The notes beneath the pieces were generated by a model, which saw nothing but the letters and a program-made list of their open reading frames with translations, ran no database searches and had not been told where the DNA came from. Source: DAIDJD01 sp035485275 (GTDB lineage: Bacteria > Oederibacteriota > JAJYGY01 > DAIDJD01). From it: a stretch of DNA of 64,000 nt. The position numbers were made by a program, and so were the translations under genes. The stretch covers positions 1 to 64,000 of the forward strand of contig DATHOE010000031.1 of assembly GCA_035485275.1 (NCBI GenBank), written 5' to 3'. Shown piece after piece: positions 31,910 to 40,226 of this stretch. Position 1 is the stretch's first letter. Each line of letters begins with the position of its first letter.

Positions 31910-34900
31910 TTAATGCAGTATTAAAAACCTTCCGGTGGCTTGTTTTGACTGATTCGAACCGCGGACGCCTATGACGCGGTAGTAGTACAGGCCATTTGCA
32001 GCGCCCGATACGAAGTCCGCGGGCAGAGGCAGGGTGATCCATCCCGCCTCGGAGGGGCCCGCCGTCACCGTGGCCACGCGGACCAGGGCCATGGAGTAGA
32101 TTTCAGCCACCACCGAGTCGACGTCGCTTTCCAGCTCCACCTTCAGCGCCGTCGGATTCGGGTTCGGCACCGGGGCCGTGGCCAGGATCCTGTTGGGACC
32201 GCTTCCGGAGACCGCGGTGGGCAGGGGAGTCGCCGCCCTGGTCGCGGTGGGGGAAGGGGTGGGGCTGGCCCCCGGCGTGGCGGAGGCGGTCCGGGTCGGG
32301 CTGAAGCTTGGGGTGGGCGTGCCCGTTTTTGTGGATGTCGGCCGCGGGCTGCTGCTTGCGCTGGCCGTGGGGCTGGGTGTGCGGGATGCGGTCACGCTGG
32401 CTGACACCGTCGTCGTCTCGGTCGGGCTTTGAGTGGCGCTTCCCGTGGCGCTGGGTGTTTGGGAGGCGCTGGAGCTGGGCGACGGGGTCGCGGTCAAGGT
32501 CGGACTCTGGTCCGGGGTCAGGGTGAAGCTCGGGGACGCGCTGGGGCTGGGCGAGAGGGTTGAGCTCACGGTGGGGCTTTGGTCCGGGGTCAGGGTGAAG
32601 CTTGGGGAGGCGCTGGGGCTGGGCGAGAGGGTCGCGCTCACGGTGGGGCTCTGGTCGGGGCTGGTCGTGGGGCTGGGGGAGGCGCTGACGGTTCCGCTCG
32701 CGGATTCGGTGGGGCTTTCGGACGGGGACGCGGTCGCGGTGCCGGTACTGGATTTCGTGCCGCTGAGGGTCGGCGAGGCCGTGGGGCTTCCGGTCCGGGA
32801 GAGCGTGACTGTGGGGCTGTCCGTGACCGAGCCCGTGGACTGTTCGGTGAAGGTCGGGCTCGCCGTGGCGGTCCTGGTGGCGGACAGCGTGGACGTCAAT
32901 GTCGGGGACGCCGTGGCCGTTTTGGAAGGCGACGGGGTGAAGGATTGCGTGGGTGAGATGGTGAGGGTCTCGGTCCGCGAGGGCGTGCGGCTCTGGGTCT
33001 GCGAGGGCGTGACCGTGGGGCTGTCCGTGACCGAACCCGTGGATTGCTCGGTGAAGCTGGGGCTGGCCGTGAGGGTCCTGGTGGGGGACAGCGTGGACGT
33101 CAAAGTCGGGGATGCCGTCAAGGTTTTGGAAGGCGATGGAGTGAAGGATTGCGTGGGTGAGACGGTGAGGGTCTCGGTCCGCGAGGGCGTGCGGCTCGGG
33201 GTCTGTGAGAGCGTGACCGTGGGGCTGTCCGTGACCGAGCCCGTGGACTGCTCGGTGAAGCTGGGGCTGGCCGTGAGGGTCCGGGTCGGGGACACCGTCC
33301 AGCTCAAGGTCGGGGACGCGGTGAGGGTTTTGGAAGGCGACGGAGTGGAGGATTCCGTGGGCGAGGCCGTGGAAGTCCTGGTCGGCGACGCGGTGCGGCT
33401 CTCGGTCGGCGAGACCGTGGCAGTGAGGGTGTCCGTCGCCGAGCCCGTGGACTGCGCGGTGAAGGTCGGGCTGGCGCTCGGCGAGGCGGTCCCTGTCCTG
33501 GTCGGGGATGCGGTGGAGCTCGCTGAGGGGCTGACCGTGAGGGTTTTCGTGGGCGAGGACGTGGCGGCAGGCGTCTGGGTGGAGCTGGCGCTCGGGGTCG
33601 CGGTGGACGTGGACATCGCGGTGAAGGTTTTGGTGGGCGAGAGGGTGTCGGTCTTGGTCGGAGACGCGGTCAGCGTGCTCGCGGGCGAGGGCGTTGCCGT
33701 GGAGGTCCTGGTGAAGGTCCCGGTGTCCGTCGGGCTGGTGGCGGCGCAGGGGGCCGCCAGGATCTCGACGTTTTCCCCGGTCCAGTAGTCGGAATTGGTC
33801 CCGAGCGTCCAGGTGATGGATGTGGCGGTGCCGGAGCTGGGCTGGGCCTTGTCCGCGCCCCAGATATCGTCCGCGCCGCAGGCTGAGAATTCGGTGTTGG
33901 CGTTGTTGTTGACGCTGGGGCAGGAGCCGTCTTCTCCGTCGCAGAGCACGCTGGAGACCAGGCTGTCCGCGGCCGTGGTGCTGAGGGTGCTGGTGTAGCC
34001 GGTTCCTCCGCTCTGCACGGCCCCGGAGTTCGCCGCGCCCAGGGGCGTGGATTGGTTCGCGTCGGAGAAGAACTCGGCGGACATCCAGATGGGGTCGTAG
34101 TATGCGCCGCTGGTCCAGGCGACCGTCAGGGTCTGGTTTCCCAACGGGATGCCGCTGCCGGTGGCGTACCAGGTCTCGAAATCGGTGTTCGCGGTGCTTC
34201 CGCCCGTGGCGATCTGGTTGATGCCCGGGGCCCATTTGGTCAGGCCCTTGGTCCCGTAGGTGACGCTGGAAAGCAGGCCCGAGGGCGCCCCGTCGCCGAT
34301 GTACACCCGCACGAGCAGCAGCGGATTGCTGGGCAGGCTGGCGGGACCGCTGACGGAGAAGGTGAAGCTGTTGGTTCCGCCGTTGTTCCCGTTCCACTCG
34401 CTGCCGCTGACGGGACTGGGCACGATGCAGCCTCCGGAGCCGCTGGTGGGCGAAGGCTCAGGGGACGGGGTGTTGGTCGGCCCGCCGCCGGTGGCGGTCC
34501 AGGTCGGGGTGGGGGTCGAGGTCCCGGGGATCGGCGTCTGCGTGGGGCTCCCCGAGGGGGGGTTGGCCACGATCTGGATGCCGTTGATGGGCGCGCGGGG
34601 ATAGGCATCCGTGCTCGCGCCCACGGAGGCGGTCAGGGTGAAGCTGGAACCGCTCTGGTTGGTGAAGAGCACGTAATTTCCGTTGGAGCCGCCCGAGGCC
34701 TGGGTGAAGGTTCCGGAAAAATTGGTGTTCGCCGCGTCGGTGCCGGAAATCGTGGTGGATCCGATCGTGTAGTTGCCGGTCCGGGCCGCGCCGGAGTTGT
34801 CGCCGTCGAAGTACACGTAGACCGAATAGCCGTTGGCCGTGATGCGGCTGGGCAGGGAATTGATGGTGACGGTGGTGCTGGCGCCGGAGGAGGCGTCGAT

Positions 34901-36715
34901 GTAGCCGCCCATCATGTCGTAGTTCCCGGCGGAATACGTGATGGGGAGGCTCCAGATGGCGTTGCCGGCGCTGTAGCTCAGGGTGGAGCTGGTGGAGCCG
35001 CCGCTGTTGTCCATCAGGTTGGCGATGCTTCCGCTGGCGCCGCTGGCGTTGTTCCACTCGGGCAGGGAGACCACCCCGGCGTCGGTGGCCGCGGCCATGT
35101 TGGTGGGGTCGCCGTTGGTGCTGCCTCCGACGAAGTCGATGCTGATGTCCGTGCCCGTGCCCGGTGCCGGGGTGGCGGTGTTGGTGGGCGTGGGGGTGGC
35201 CGTGCAGCCGGCGCAGTTGACCACGCTGAGGGTCTGGCTGAGGTTGTTGTATCCGTCGCCGGACTCCCAGACCCCGCTGTCGGCCAGGCGCATGGCGTAG
35301 TTGATGTAGGCGGCCGGGTTGGACGCGCTGTTGTAGAGGCTGGAATGCCCGTCGGGAAGGTTCAGCAAGACAGTGTAATTGCCCGCGGTGACCGATCCCG
35401 GCAGGGTGACGCTGACGTTGACCGTGTAGCTCTGGCCGGGCTGCCAGAAGCGTGGGTCCGTGTTGTTGGCGGTGCTTTCGGTCACCGGGATGGCGATGGC
35501 GCCGGTGAAACCGCTGTCGGCGGTGGGCCGCAGGATCACCTCCATGGGGCGCTGGTTGTAGCAGTTGGCCCAGCCGTTGTTCTCCACGACGAAACTCAGG
35601 TTCAGGACCGCCCCGGCGTTGACCGAAGCCGGCACCGTGGACTGGGTCAGCGCGTAACGGTAGCCCAGGTCGAGGTCGATCTGGCTGAGGCAGCCGCCGC
35701 TGGACCACTCCGATATGTTGGAGGGATCCCACTCGCAGTGCATCGCGCTCCAATGCTCGCTCTGCAGGTCCGCCACGGAGTTGGAGCAGGTCGAATAGCC
35801 GGAGGTCCCGCAGGTCTCGCCGCCTTCGGCCACCGAATAATTCTGCGCGGCGAGGAAGGACTTGAACTGCGACACGGACCAGCCCAGGTTGGTGCCTTTG
35901 GCGTAGGTGCCGCCGTCATATTGGTCGGACTCGAAGCAGTCGTCGTGGGTGCCGACGCGGGAATAGTTGCTTCCGTTGAAGGCGTTGGCGGCGCTGATGG
36001 GCGTGGTGGTGTTGAAGATCTCCAGGCTGTAGCCCGGGTAGCGCACCGCGATCATGCGGTCGGTGGGCAGGTCCGCGAGCTCTTGGTCCAGAATGGTGGT
36101 CATCGCGCTGGTGGAATTGCTGTTGGTCGAGTCGTTCAGGCCGTTGGTGGAGTCGTGCCACTCGCCCCATTGCCCGATGAAGCCGGCTTCGATGTAGGCG
36201 ATCACGTCCTCGTTGGCCGCCAGGATGGGGAAGATCTGGGAGATGTGGCCCTGGATGACGCTCAAGGACGCGTCCTGGCCGCCGCTGTTGCCGCTGTTGC
36301 CGGTGCCGGACCCTTCGTTGTAGTCGAAACGGATGATGAGCTTGATGCCCAGGCTGCGGGCGGTGTTCAGGTCGTTGGTCAGGTTGTTGAGCCAGGTGCT
36401 GTCGATGGGCTGGCCTGAGGTGGCGTAATCGGTGCCGCCGTAGATGCCGCCCAGGTCGTAGATGCGCTTGACCACCACCTGGTGGGTGTCCCCGGTGGCG
36501 TTGCCGCTGCCCGTGACCTGGCCCTGCCAGCTTGCGTCGTTCAAATTATTGTTCTGCGAAATACCGTTCCCATAATTGTACATAGTGACGTACCAGCCGC
36601 GCTCGGGATTGGTGAAGTCCGTGCTCGAGTCCACGGTATAGCTGACCGTGCCCGCGCGGCCCAAGGCCGGGAGCGTCAAAAACAAGAGAAGGGAGGAGTA
36701 AAACAAGAGTTTCAT
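31910..36715 (-). CDS. giant secreted DUF4874/DUF4832 protein with lectin-like and WYL-type modules, long Ser/Thr-Pro linker and C-terminal sorting-like domain
   Basis: ATG 36715 gives 1601 residues with a clean signal peptide (MKLLFYSSLLLFLTLPALG); ATG 36727 or 36745 are alternatives. Residues about 25-500 are the DUF4874/DUF4832 core: TNPERGWYV, RFDYNEG, YIEAGFIGQWGEWHDSTNG, GTHDDCFESDQYDGGTY, EGGETCG, ENNGWANCYNQRPMEV, FWQPG. Cys504 precedes a short TPTPTNT linker, then a beta-sandwich (about 515-720), a WYL-type module (PGINQIA, TDFETWYATG) ending NVEILAAPC with Cys990, and a linker of about 500 residues with 204-bp and 72-bp repeats. The last 90 residues (ILATAPVPNPNPTALKV, GLYYYRVIGVRG, GRFLILH) are a second type of sorting-like domain shared with two paralogues. 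Confidence 0.86.
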   Translation of the reverse strand: MKLLFYSSLLLFLTLPALGRAGTVSYTVDSSTDFTNPERGWYVTMYNYGNGISQNNNLNDASWQGQVTGSGNATGDTHQVVVKRIYDLGGIYGGTDYATSGQPIDSTWLNNLTNDLNTARSLGIKLIIRFDYNEGSGTGNSGNSGGQDASLSVIQGHISQIFPILAANEDVIAYIEAGFIGQWGEWHDSTNGLNDSTNSNSTSAMTTILDQELADLPTDRMIAVRYPGYSLEIFNTTTPISAANAFNGSNYSRVGTHDDCFESDQYDGGTYAKGTNLGWSVSQFKSFLAAQNYSVAEGGETCGTSGYSTCSNSVADLQSEHWSAMHCEWDPSNISEWSSGGCLSQIDLDLGYRYALTQSTVPASVNAGAVLNLSFVVENNGWANCYNQRPMEVILRPTADSGFTGAIAIPVTESTANNTDPRFWQPGQSYTVNVSVTLPGSVTAGNYTVLLNLPDGHSSLYNSASNPAAYINYAMRLADSGVWESGDGYNNLSQTLSVVNCAGCTATPTPTNTATPAPGTGTDISIDFVGGSTNGDPTNMAAATDAGVVSLPEWNNASGASGSIANLMDNSGGSTSSTLSYSAGNAIWSLPITYSAGNYDMMGGYIDASSGASTTVTINSLPSRITANGYSVYVYFDGDNSGAARTGNYTIGSTTISGTDAANTNFSGTFTQASGGSNGNYVLFTNQSGSSFTLTASVGASTDAYPRAPINGIQIVANPPSGSPTQTPIPGTSTPTPTWTATGGGPTNTPSPEPSPTSGSGGCIVPSPVSGSEWNGNNGGTNSFTFSVSGPASLPSNPLLLVRVYIGDGAPSGLLSSVTYGTKGLTKWAPGINQIATGGSTANTDFETWYATGSGIPLGNQTLTVAWTSGAYYDPIWMSAEFFSDANQSTPLGAANSGAVQSGGTGYTSTLSTTAADSLVSSVLCDGEDGSCPSVNNNANTEFSACGADDIWGADKAQPSSGTATSITWTLGTNSDYWTGENVEILAAPCAATSPTDTGTFTRTSTATPSPASTLTASPTKTDTLSPTKTFTAMSTSTATPSASSTQTPAATSSPTKTLTVSPSASSTASPTRTGTASPSASPTFTAQSTGSATDTLTATVSPTESRTASPTRTSTASPTESSTPSPSKTLTASPTLSWTVSPTRTLTASPSFTEQSTGSVTDSPTVTLSQTPSRTPSRTETLTVSPTQSFTPSPSKTLTASPTLTSTLSPTRTLTASPSFTEQSTGSVTDSPTVTPSQTQSRTPSRTETLTISPTQSFTPSPSKTATASPTLTSTLSATRTATASPTFTEQSTGSVTDSPTVTLSRTGSPTASPTLSGTKSSTGTATASPSESPTESASGTVSASPSPTTSPDQSPTVSATLSPSPSASPSFTLTPDQSPTVSSTLSPSPSASPSFTLTPDQSPTLTATPSPSSSASQTPSATGSATQSPTETTTVSASVTASRTPSPTASASSSPRPTSTKTGTPTPSFSPTRTASATPGASPTPSPTATRAATPLPTAVSGSGPNRILATAPVPNPNPTALKVELESDVDSVVAEIYSMALVRVATVTAGPSEAGWITLPLPADFVSGAANGLYYYRVIGVRGSNQSKQATGRFLILH
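32490..32680 (-). repeat. three tandem 72-bp coding repeats
   Basis: Three 24-residue units starting TPDQSPTVSSTLSPSPSASP followed by SFTL lie near the end of the linker. Boundaries are approximate. Confidence 0.7.
32800..33365 (-). repeat. about three 204-bp coding macro-repeats
   Basis: The unit is 68 residues long, beginning SFTPSPSKTLTASPTLTSTL and containing SFTEQSTGSVTDSPTVT and RTPSRTETLT. Three copies are present, the first and third diverging at their outer ends. This is the longest repeat unit in the window. Confidence 0.75.
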
Positions 36716-36786
36716 ATATTTCGCCATGTAAAATACAATTTCCATTTGTGTCGGTGATTAAAAGTATAATTCCTGGTTCAGGAGAT

Positions 36787-36810
36787 ACTCCTTATTGTCC
36801 GAACAAAATC
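36787..36810 (-). promoter_or_regulatory. conserved 24-bp upstream element, copy B
   Basis: Minus strand reads GATTTTGTTCGGACAATAAG then GAGT. It ends exactly 72 bases before the ATG at 36715. It contains an AAGGAG but no start codon at ribosome-site distance. Confidence 0.5.
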
Positions 36811-36854
36811 GATTGTTTTAGCAAAACATAAAGTTTAACAAAATACTTTCAATG

Positions 36855-39800
36855 CTAATGCAGGATCAGAAATTTGCCGACCGCGGGTTTGGACCCGCTG
36901 GAGCCACGTCGGCTGATGATACGGTAATAGTAGAGGCCATTGGCCGCCCTGGCCACAAAGGCGTAGGGCAGGGGCAGGTTGACCCAGCCCGCTTGCGAGG
37001 CACCGATGCTGCCCGTGCCCACCCGGACCAGGGCCGTGGTGTAGATTTCCATGGTCACGGAGTCCGCATCGCCGGCCAAAAGGACCTTTAAGGCGACCGG
37101 ATTTGGGTCGGGCACGGATGCCGTGGCGAGGATTGCGTTGGGGCCCTGGCCCGGCGCCTGGGGCGCGGCCGTGGCGGATTCCGTGGCGGTCAAGGTCACG
37201 GACGCCGTAGGCGTGGGGCTGAAGGGGGGGGTGGCGCTGGGGCTCGGGCTTCGGCTTGGACTGACGCTGGGCGTGGCGCTGGGGCTCGCGCTCGGGGAAA
37301 CGCTGGCGGAGCTGGTGGGGGTCGGGCTCGCGGTGGGGCTGAAGTACGGCGTCGGGGTGAAGCTCGAGGTGGGGCTTTCATAGGGGCTGGCCGTGGCGCT
37401 CGCGCTCGGGGAGCCGGTGGCGCTCGGTGTCGGGGTCCCGGAGGGGCTCGGGCTGGCGCTGGCCGAGGCCGTCGCGCTGGGGGATTGGCTGGGCGACGGG
37501 GTCGGCGTCGGGCTGTCCGTGGCGCTGAGCTTCGGCGTGGCCGAGGAGCTCGGCGTCGGGCTGAGGAAGGGCGTGAGGGTTTCGCTCGGACTTTCGCTGG
37601 CGGTCGCGCTGGCCGTGCCGCTCATGGTCCGGCTCGGGGACAAAGTCGGCGAAAGGGACGCGGTCCGGCTGGGCGTGGCGCTGCGGCTCACGCTGGGGCT
37701 GGGGCTCGGCGTCGCCGACGGCGAGATCGTGGCCGTCGCCGTCGCGCTGCGCGTGGCCGTCAGGCTGGGGCTCTGGCTGGGGCTTTCCGTCGGGGACTGC
37801 TGGGGGGTGTCCGTGGGGCTGCCGCAAGAAGCCCCCAGGATTTCCACCAACTGCAGCGCGCCCGGGTTCACGGCCCCGCCGAAGTTGTAGGTCAGGCCGT
37901 AGGGGCCGCCGCCGGTCGCCGGACCCGCGCTGGTGGTCCCCAGGATGGCCTGGGCGTCATAGGTGCTGTCGCTGTAGATCGTCGTCAGCGCCGGCGTTCC
38001 GCTGGACACGGTCTGCCCCCCGTTCTCCAGGAAGCTCTCCAGCAGGCTGTTGTTCCCCGACGGCGTGATGGAGGTGGAATAGGTGGAGACGTTGTTGATC
38101 GCGTCCTGCGCGATGCTCGTCCCGATGCCGGCCGTCCCGCTGAAGGTCATGACCGCCACCTCATAGTCCGCGTATGCTCCCGCGGCCGGGAGGATCACCA
38201 GGCCCGCGCCCGCGCTCGTGGACGGGCTCATCAGGTACCAGGTCTCCATGTCCGTGCCGCCCGGCCCACCGGTGTCGCTGGCCGCGGCCACCGCCTTGAG
38301 CAGGGGCGTGCCGTTGTAGCTGATGGAGCCGACCTTGGCGCCCGTCGCGTTGAACAGTTCGACGTTGGCCACCAGCATGGTGTCGCTGCCCGACCCGGCG
38401 GTGTAGGCCACGGTCCAGCTCGTCGCCTCGGTGCCGGTCTGGGAGATGACCGCGGTCCCGACCAGGCTGGGCGAGGAGCTGCAGGGAGGCACCGTGGTGG
38501 CGGTGGGGGTGGCGCTGACGGTGGGCGTCAGGGTGGGCGTGCAGCCCGCGCAAGTGACCACGCTGAGGGTCTGGCTGAGGTTGTTGTAGCCGTCCGCGGA
38601 CTCCCAGACCCCCGTGTCCGCCAGGCGCAGGGCGTAGTTGATGTAGGCGGCCGGGTTGGAGGCGCTGTTGTAGAGGCTGGAGTGCCCGTCGGGCAGGTTC
38701 AACAGGACGTCGTAGGAGCCCGCCGCGACGCTCAGGGGCACCGTCACGCTGATGCTTGCCGTGTAGCTGTGCCCGGGCTGCCAGAAGCGCGGGTCCGTGT
38801 TGTTGGCCGTGTTTTCCGCCACCGGGATGGCTACGGCGCCGGTGAAGCCGCTGTCGCCCAGGGGCCGCAGGATCACCTCCATGCCGCGCTGGTTGTAGCA
38901 GTTGGCCCAGCCGTTGTTTTCGACCGTCAGGCTGAGGTTGAGGGTGGCGCCGGTGTTGACCGAGGCCGGCACCACGGACTGGGTCAGGGCGTAGCGGTAA
39001 CCGAGGCCGGTGTTGATCGTGGGGAGGCATCCGCCGCTCTTCCATTCGTCGATGTTGGAGGGATCCCACTCGCAGTGCATCGCGCTCCAGTGCTCGTTGG
39101 TCAGGTCCGTGACGGAATTGGCGCAGGGGGAATAAACGTTGCCGGAATCGACGCCGCAGGTCTCGCCGCCCTCCTGCACCGAATAATTCTGCTGGTCCAG
39201 GAAGCTCTTGAACTGGGCCACGGACCAGCCCAGGTTCGACCCCTTCTCGTAGGTCCCGGAATCGTACTGGTCCGACTCGAAGCAGTCGTCGTGGGTGCCC
39301 AGGCGGGAATAGTCGCTGCCGTTGAAGGCGTTGGCCACGGTGATGTTCGCCCCGGCCGGGCTCACCGGCAGGGTGTTGTACAGCTCGACCGTGTAGCCGG
39401 GGTAGCGCACCGCGATCATGCGGTCGCTGGGCAGGTCCGCCAGCTCGTCGCTCAGGACGCTGCCTTCGGAGCTGGTGGAATTGGTGTTTCCGGAGTTGGT
39501 CAGGCCGTTGGTGGAGTCGTGCCACTCGCCCCACTGCCCGATGAAGCCGGCCTCGATGTAGGCGATCACGTCCTCGTTGGCGGCCAGGATGGGGAAGATC
39601 TGTCCGATGTGCCCCTGGATGACGCTTAAGCTCGCGTCCTGGCCGCCGCTGTTTCCGCTGTTGCCGGTGCCGACGCCCTCGTTGTAGTCGAAGCGCAGGA
39701 TGAGTTTGACGCCCAGGCTGCGGGCCGTGTTCAGGTCGTTGGTCAGGTTGTTGAGCCAGGTGGCGTCGATGGGCTGGCCGGAGGTGGCGTAATCGGTGCC

Positions 39801-40082
39801 GCCGTAGATGCCGCCCAGGTCATAGATGCGTTTGACCACGACCTGGTTGGTGTCGCCGGTCACGTTCCCGGAGCCCGTGACCTGGCCCTGCCAATTGGCG
39901 TTGCTGAAGTTGTTGTTCTGGGAAATGCCGTTGCCGTAGCAATACATCGTGACGTACCAACCCCGCTCCGGATTGCTGAAGTCCGTGGTGCCGTCGACGG
40001 TATAGTTCACCGTGCCGGCATGAATAGCGGCCGGAAAGACGCCAAAAACGAGGAAAATAACGATTGCGAGAATGCGCTTCAT
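36855..40082 (-). CDS. giant secreted DUF4874/DUF4832 protein with WYL-type module, Ser/Thr-Pro linker and sorting-like C-terminus
   Basis: ATG 40082 gives 1075 residues with signal peptide MKRILAIVIFLVFGVFPAAI. The DUF4874/DUF4832 core (about 25-510) is nearly the same as that of the gene at 31910: SNPERGWYV, YIEAGFIGQWGEWHDSTNG, GTHDDCFESDQYDSGTY, EGGETCGVD, HCEWDPSNIDEW, NNGWANCYNQRGMEV. Cys514 stands before a short TPTLTPT linker. A WYL-type module (ISYNGTPLL, TDMETWYLMSP) ends LVEILGASC with Cys753, then a Ser/Pro linker of about 230 residues. The last 90 residues (ILATASVPDPNPVALKV, GLYYYRIISRRG) match the paralogues. It is a sister of the upstream and downstream genes and probably arose by tandem duplication. 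Confidence 0.86.
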   Translation of the reverse strand: MKRILAIVIFLVFGVFPAAIHAGTVNYTVDGTTDFSNPERGWYVTMYCYGNGISQNNNFSNANWQGQVTGSGNVTGDTNQVVVKRIYDLGGIYGGTDYATSGQPIDATWLNNLTNDLNTARSLGVKLILRFDYNEGVGTGNSGNSGGQDASLSVIQGHIGQIFPILAANEDVIAYIEAGFIGQWGEWHDSTNGLTNSGNTNSTSSEGSVLSDELADLPSDRMIAVRYPGYTVELYNTLPVSPAGANITVANAFNGSDYSRLGTHDDCFESDQYDSGTYEKGSNLGWSVAQFKSFLDQQNYSVQEGGETCGVDSGNVYSPCANSVTDLTNEHWSAMHCEWDPSNIDEWKSGGCLPTINTGLGYRYALTQSVVPASVNTGATLNLSLTVENNGWANCYNQRGMEVILRPLGDSGFTGAVAIPVAENTANNTDPRFWQPGHSYTASISVTVPLSVAAGSYDVLLNLPDGHSSLYNSASNPAAYINYALRLADTGVWESADGYNNLSQTLSVVTCAGCTPTLTPTVSATPTATTVPPCSSSPSLVGTAVISQTGTEATSWTVAYTAGSGSDTMLVANVELFNATGAKVGSISYNGTPLLKAVAAASDTGGPGGTDMETWYLMSPSTSAGAGLVILPAAGAYADYEVAVMTFSGTAGIGTSIAQDAINNVSTYSTSITPSGNNSLLESFLENGGQTVSSGTPALTTIYSDSTYDAQAILGTTSAGPATGGGPYGLTYNFGGAVNPGALQLVEILGASCGSPTDTPQQSPTESPSQSPSLTATRSATATATISPSATPSPSPSVSRSATPSRTASLSPTLSPSRTMSGTASATASESPSETLTPFLSPTPSSSATPKLSATDSPTPTPSPSQSPSATASASASPSPSGTPTPSATGSPSASATASPYESPTSSFTPTPYFSPTASPTPTSSASVSPSASPSATPSVSPSRSPSPSATPPFSPTPTASVTLTATESATAAPQAPGQGPNAILATASVPDPNPVALKVLLAGDADSVTMEIYTTALVRVGTGSIGASQAGWVNLPLPYAFVARAANGLYYYRIISRRGSSGSKPAVGKFLILH

Positions 40083-40153
40083 ATATTTCGCACTGTGAAA
40101 TTGATTTTCATGGTTTATCGGATCCACCTATATTAATGCATGCCCTGATGATT

Positions 40154-40177
40154 ACTCCTTATAAAACGACCAAAATC
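40154..40177 (-). promoter_or_regulatory. conserved 24-bp upstream element, copy C
   Basis: Minus strand reads GATTTTGGTCGTTTTATAAG then GAGT, 19 of 24 identical to copy B. It also ends exactly 72 bases before its gene's ATG (40082). Confidence 0.5.
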
Positions 40178-40226
40178 CGCCATTTCTAGTGAGAACGGAG
40201 ACTCATACAAAGGCCGGAACCATTGC

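Noticed and set aside
17268..33365. Tandem repeats considered as CRISPR arrays
   Set aside because: Units are in-frame coding DNA, adjacent without unique spacers, and of varying size; no cas genes are present.
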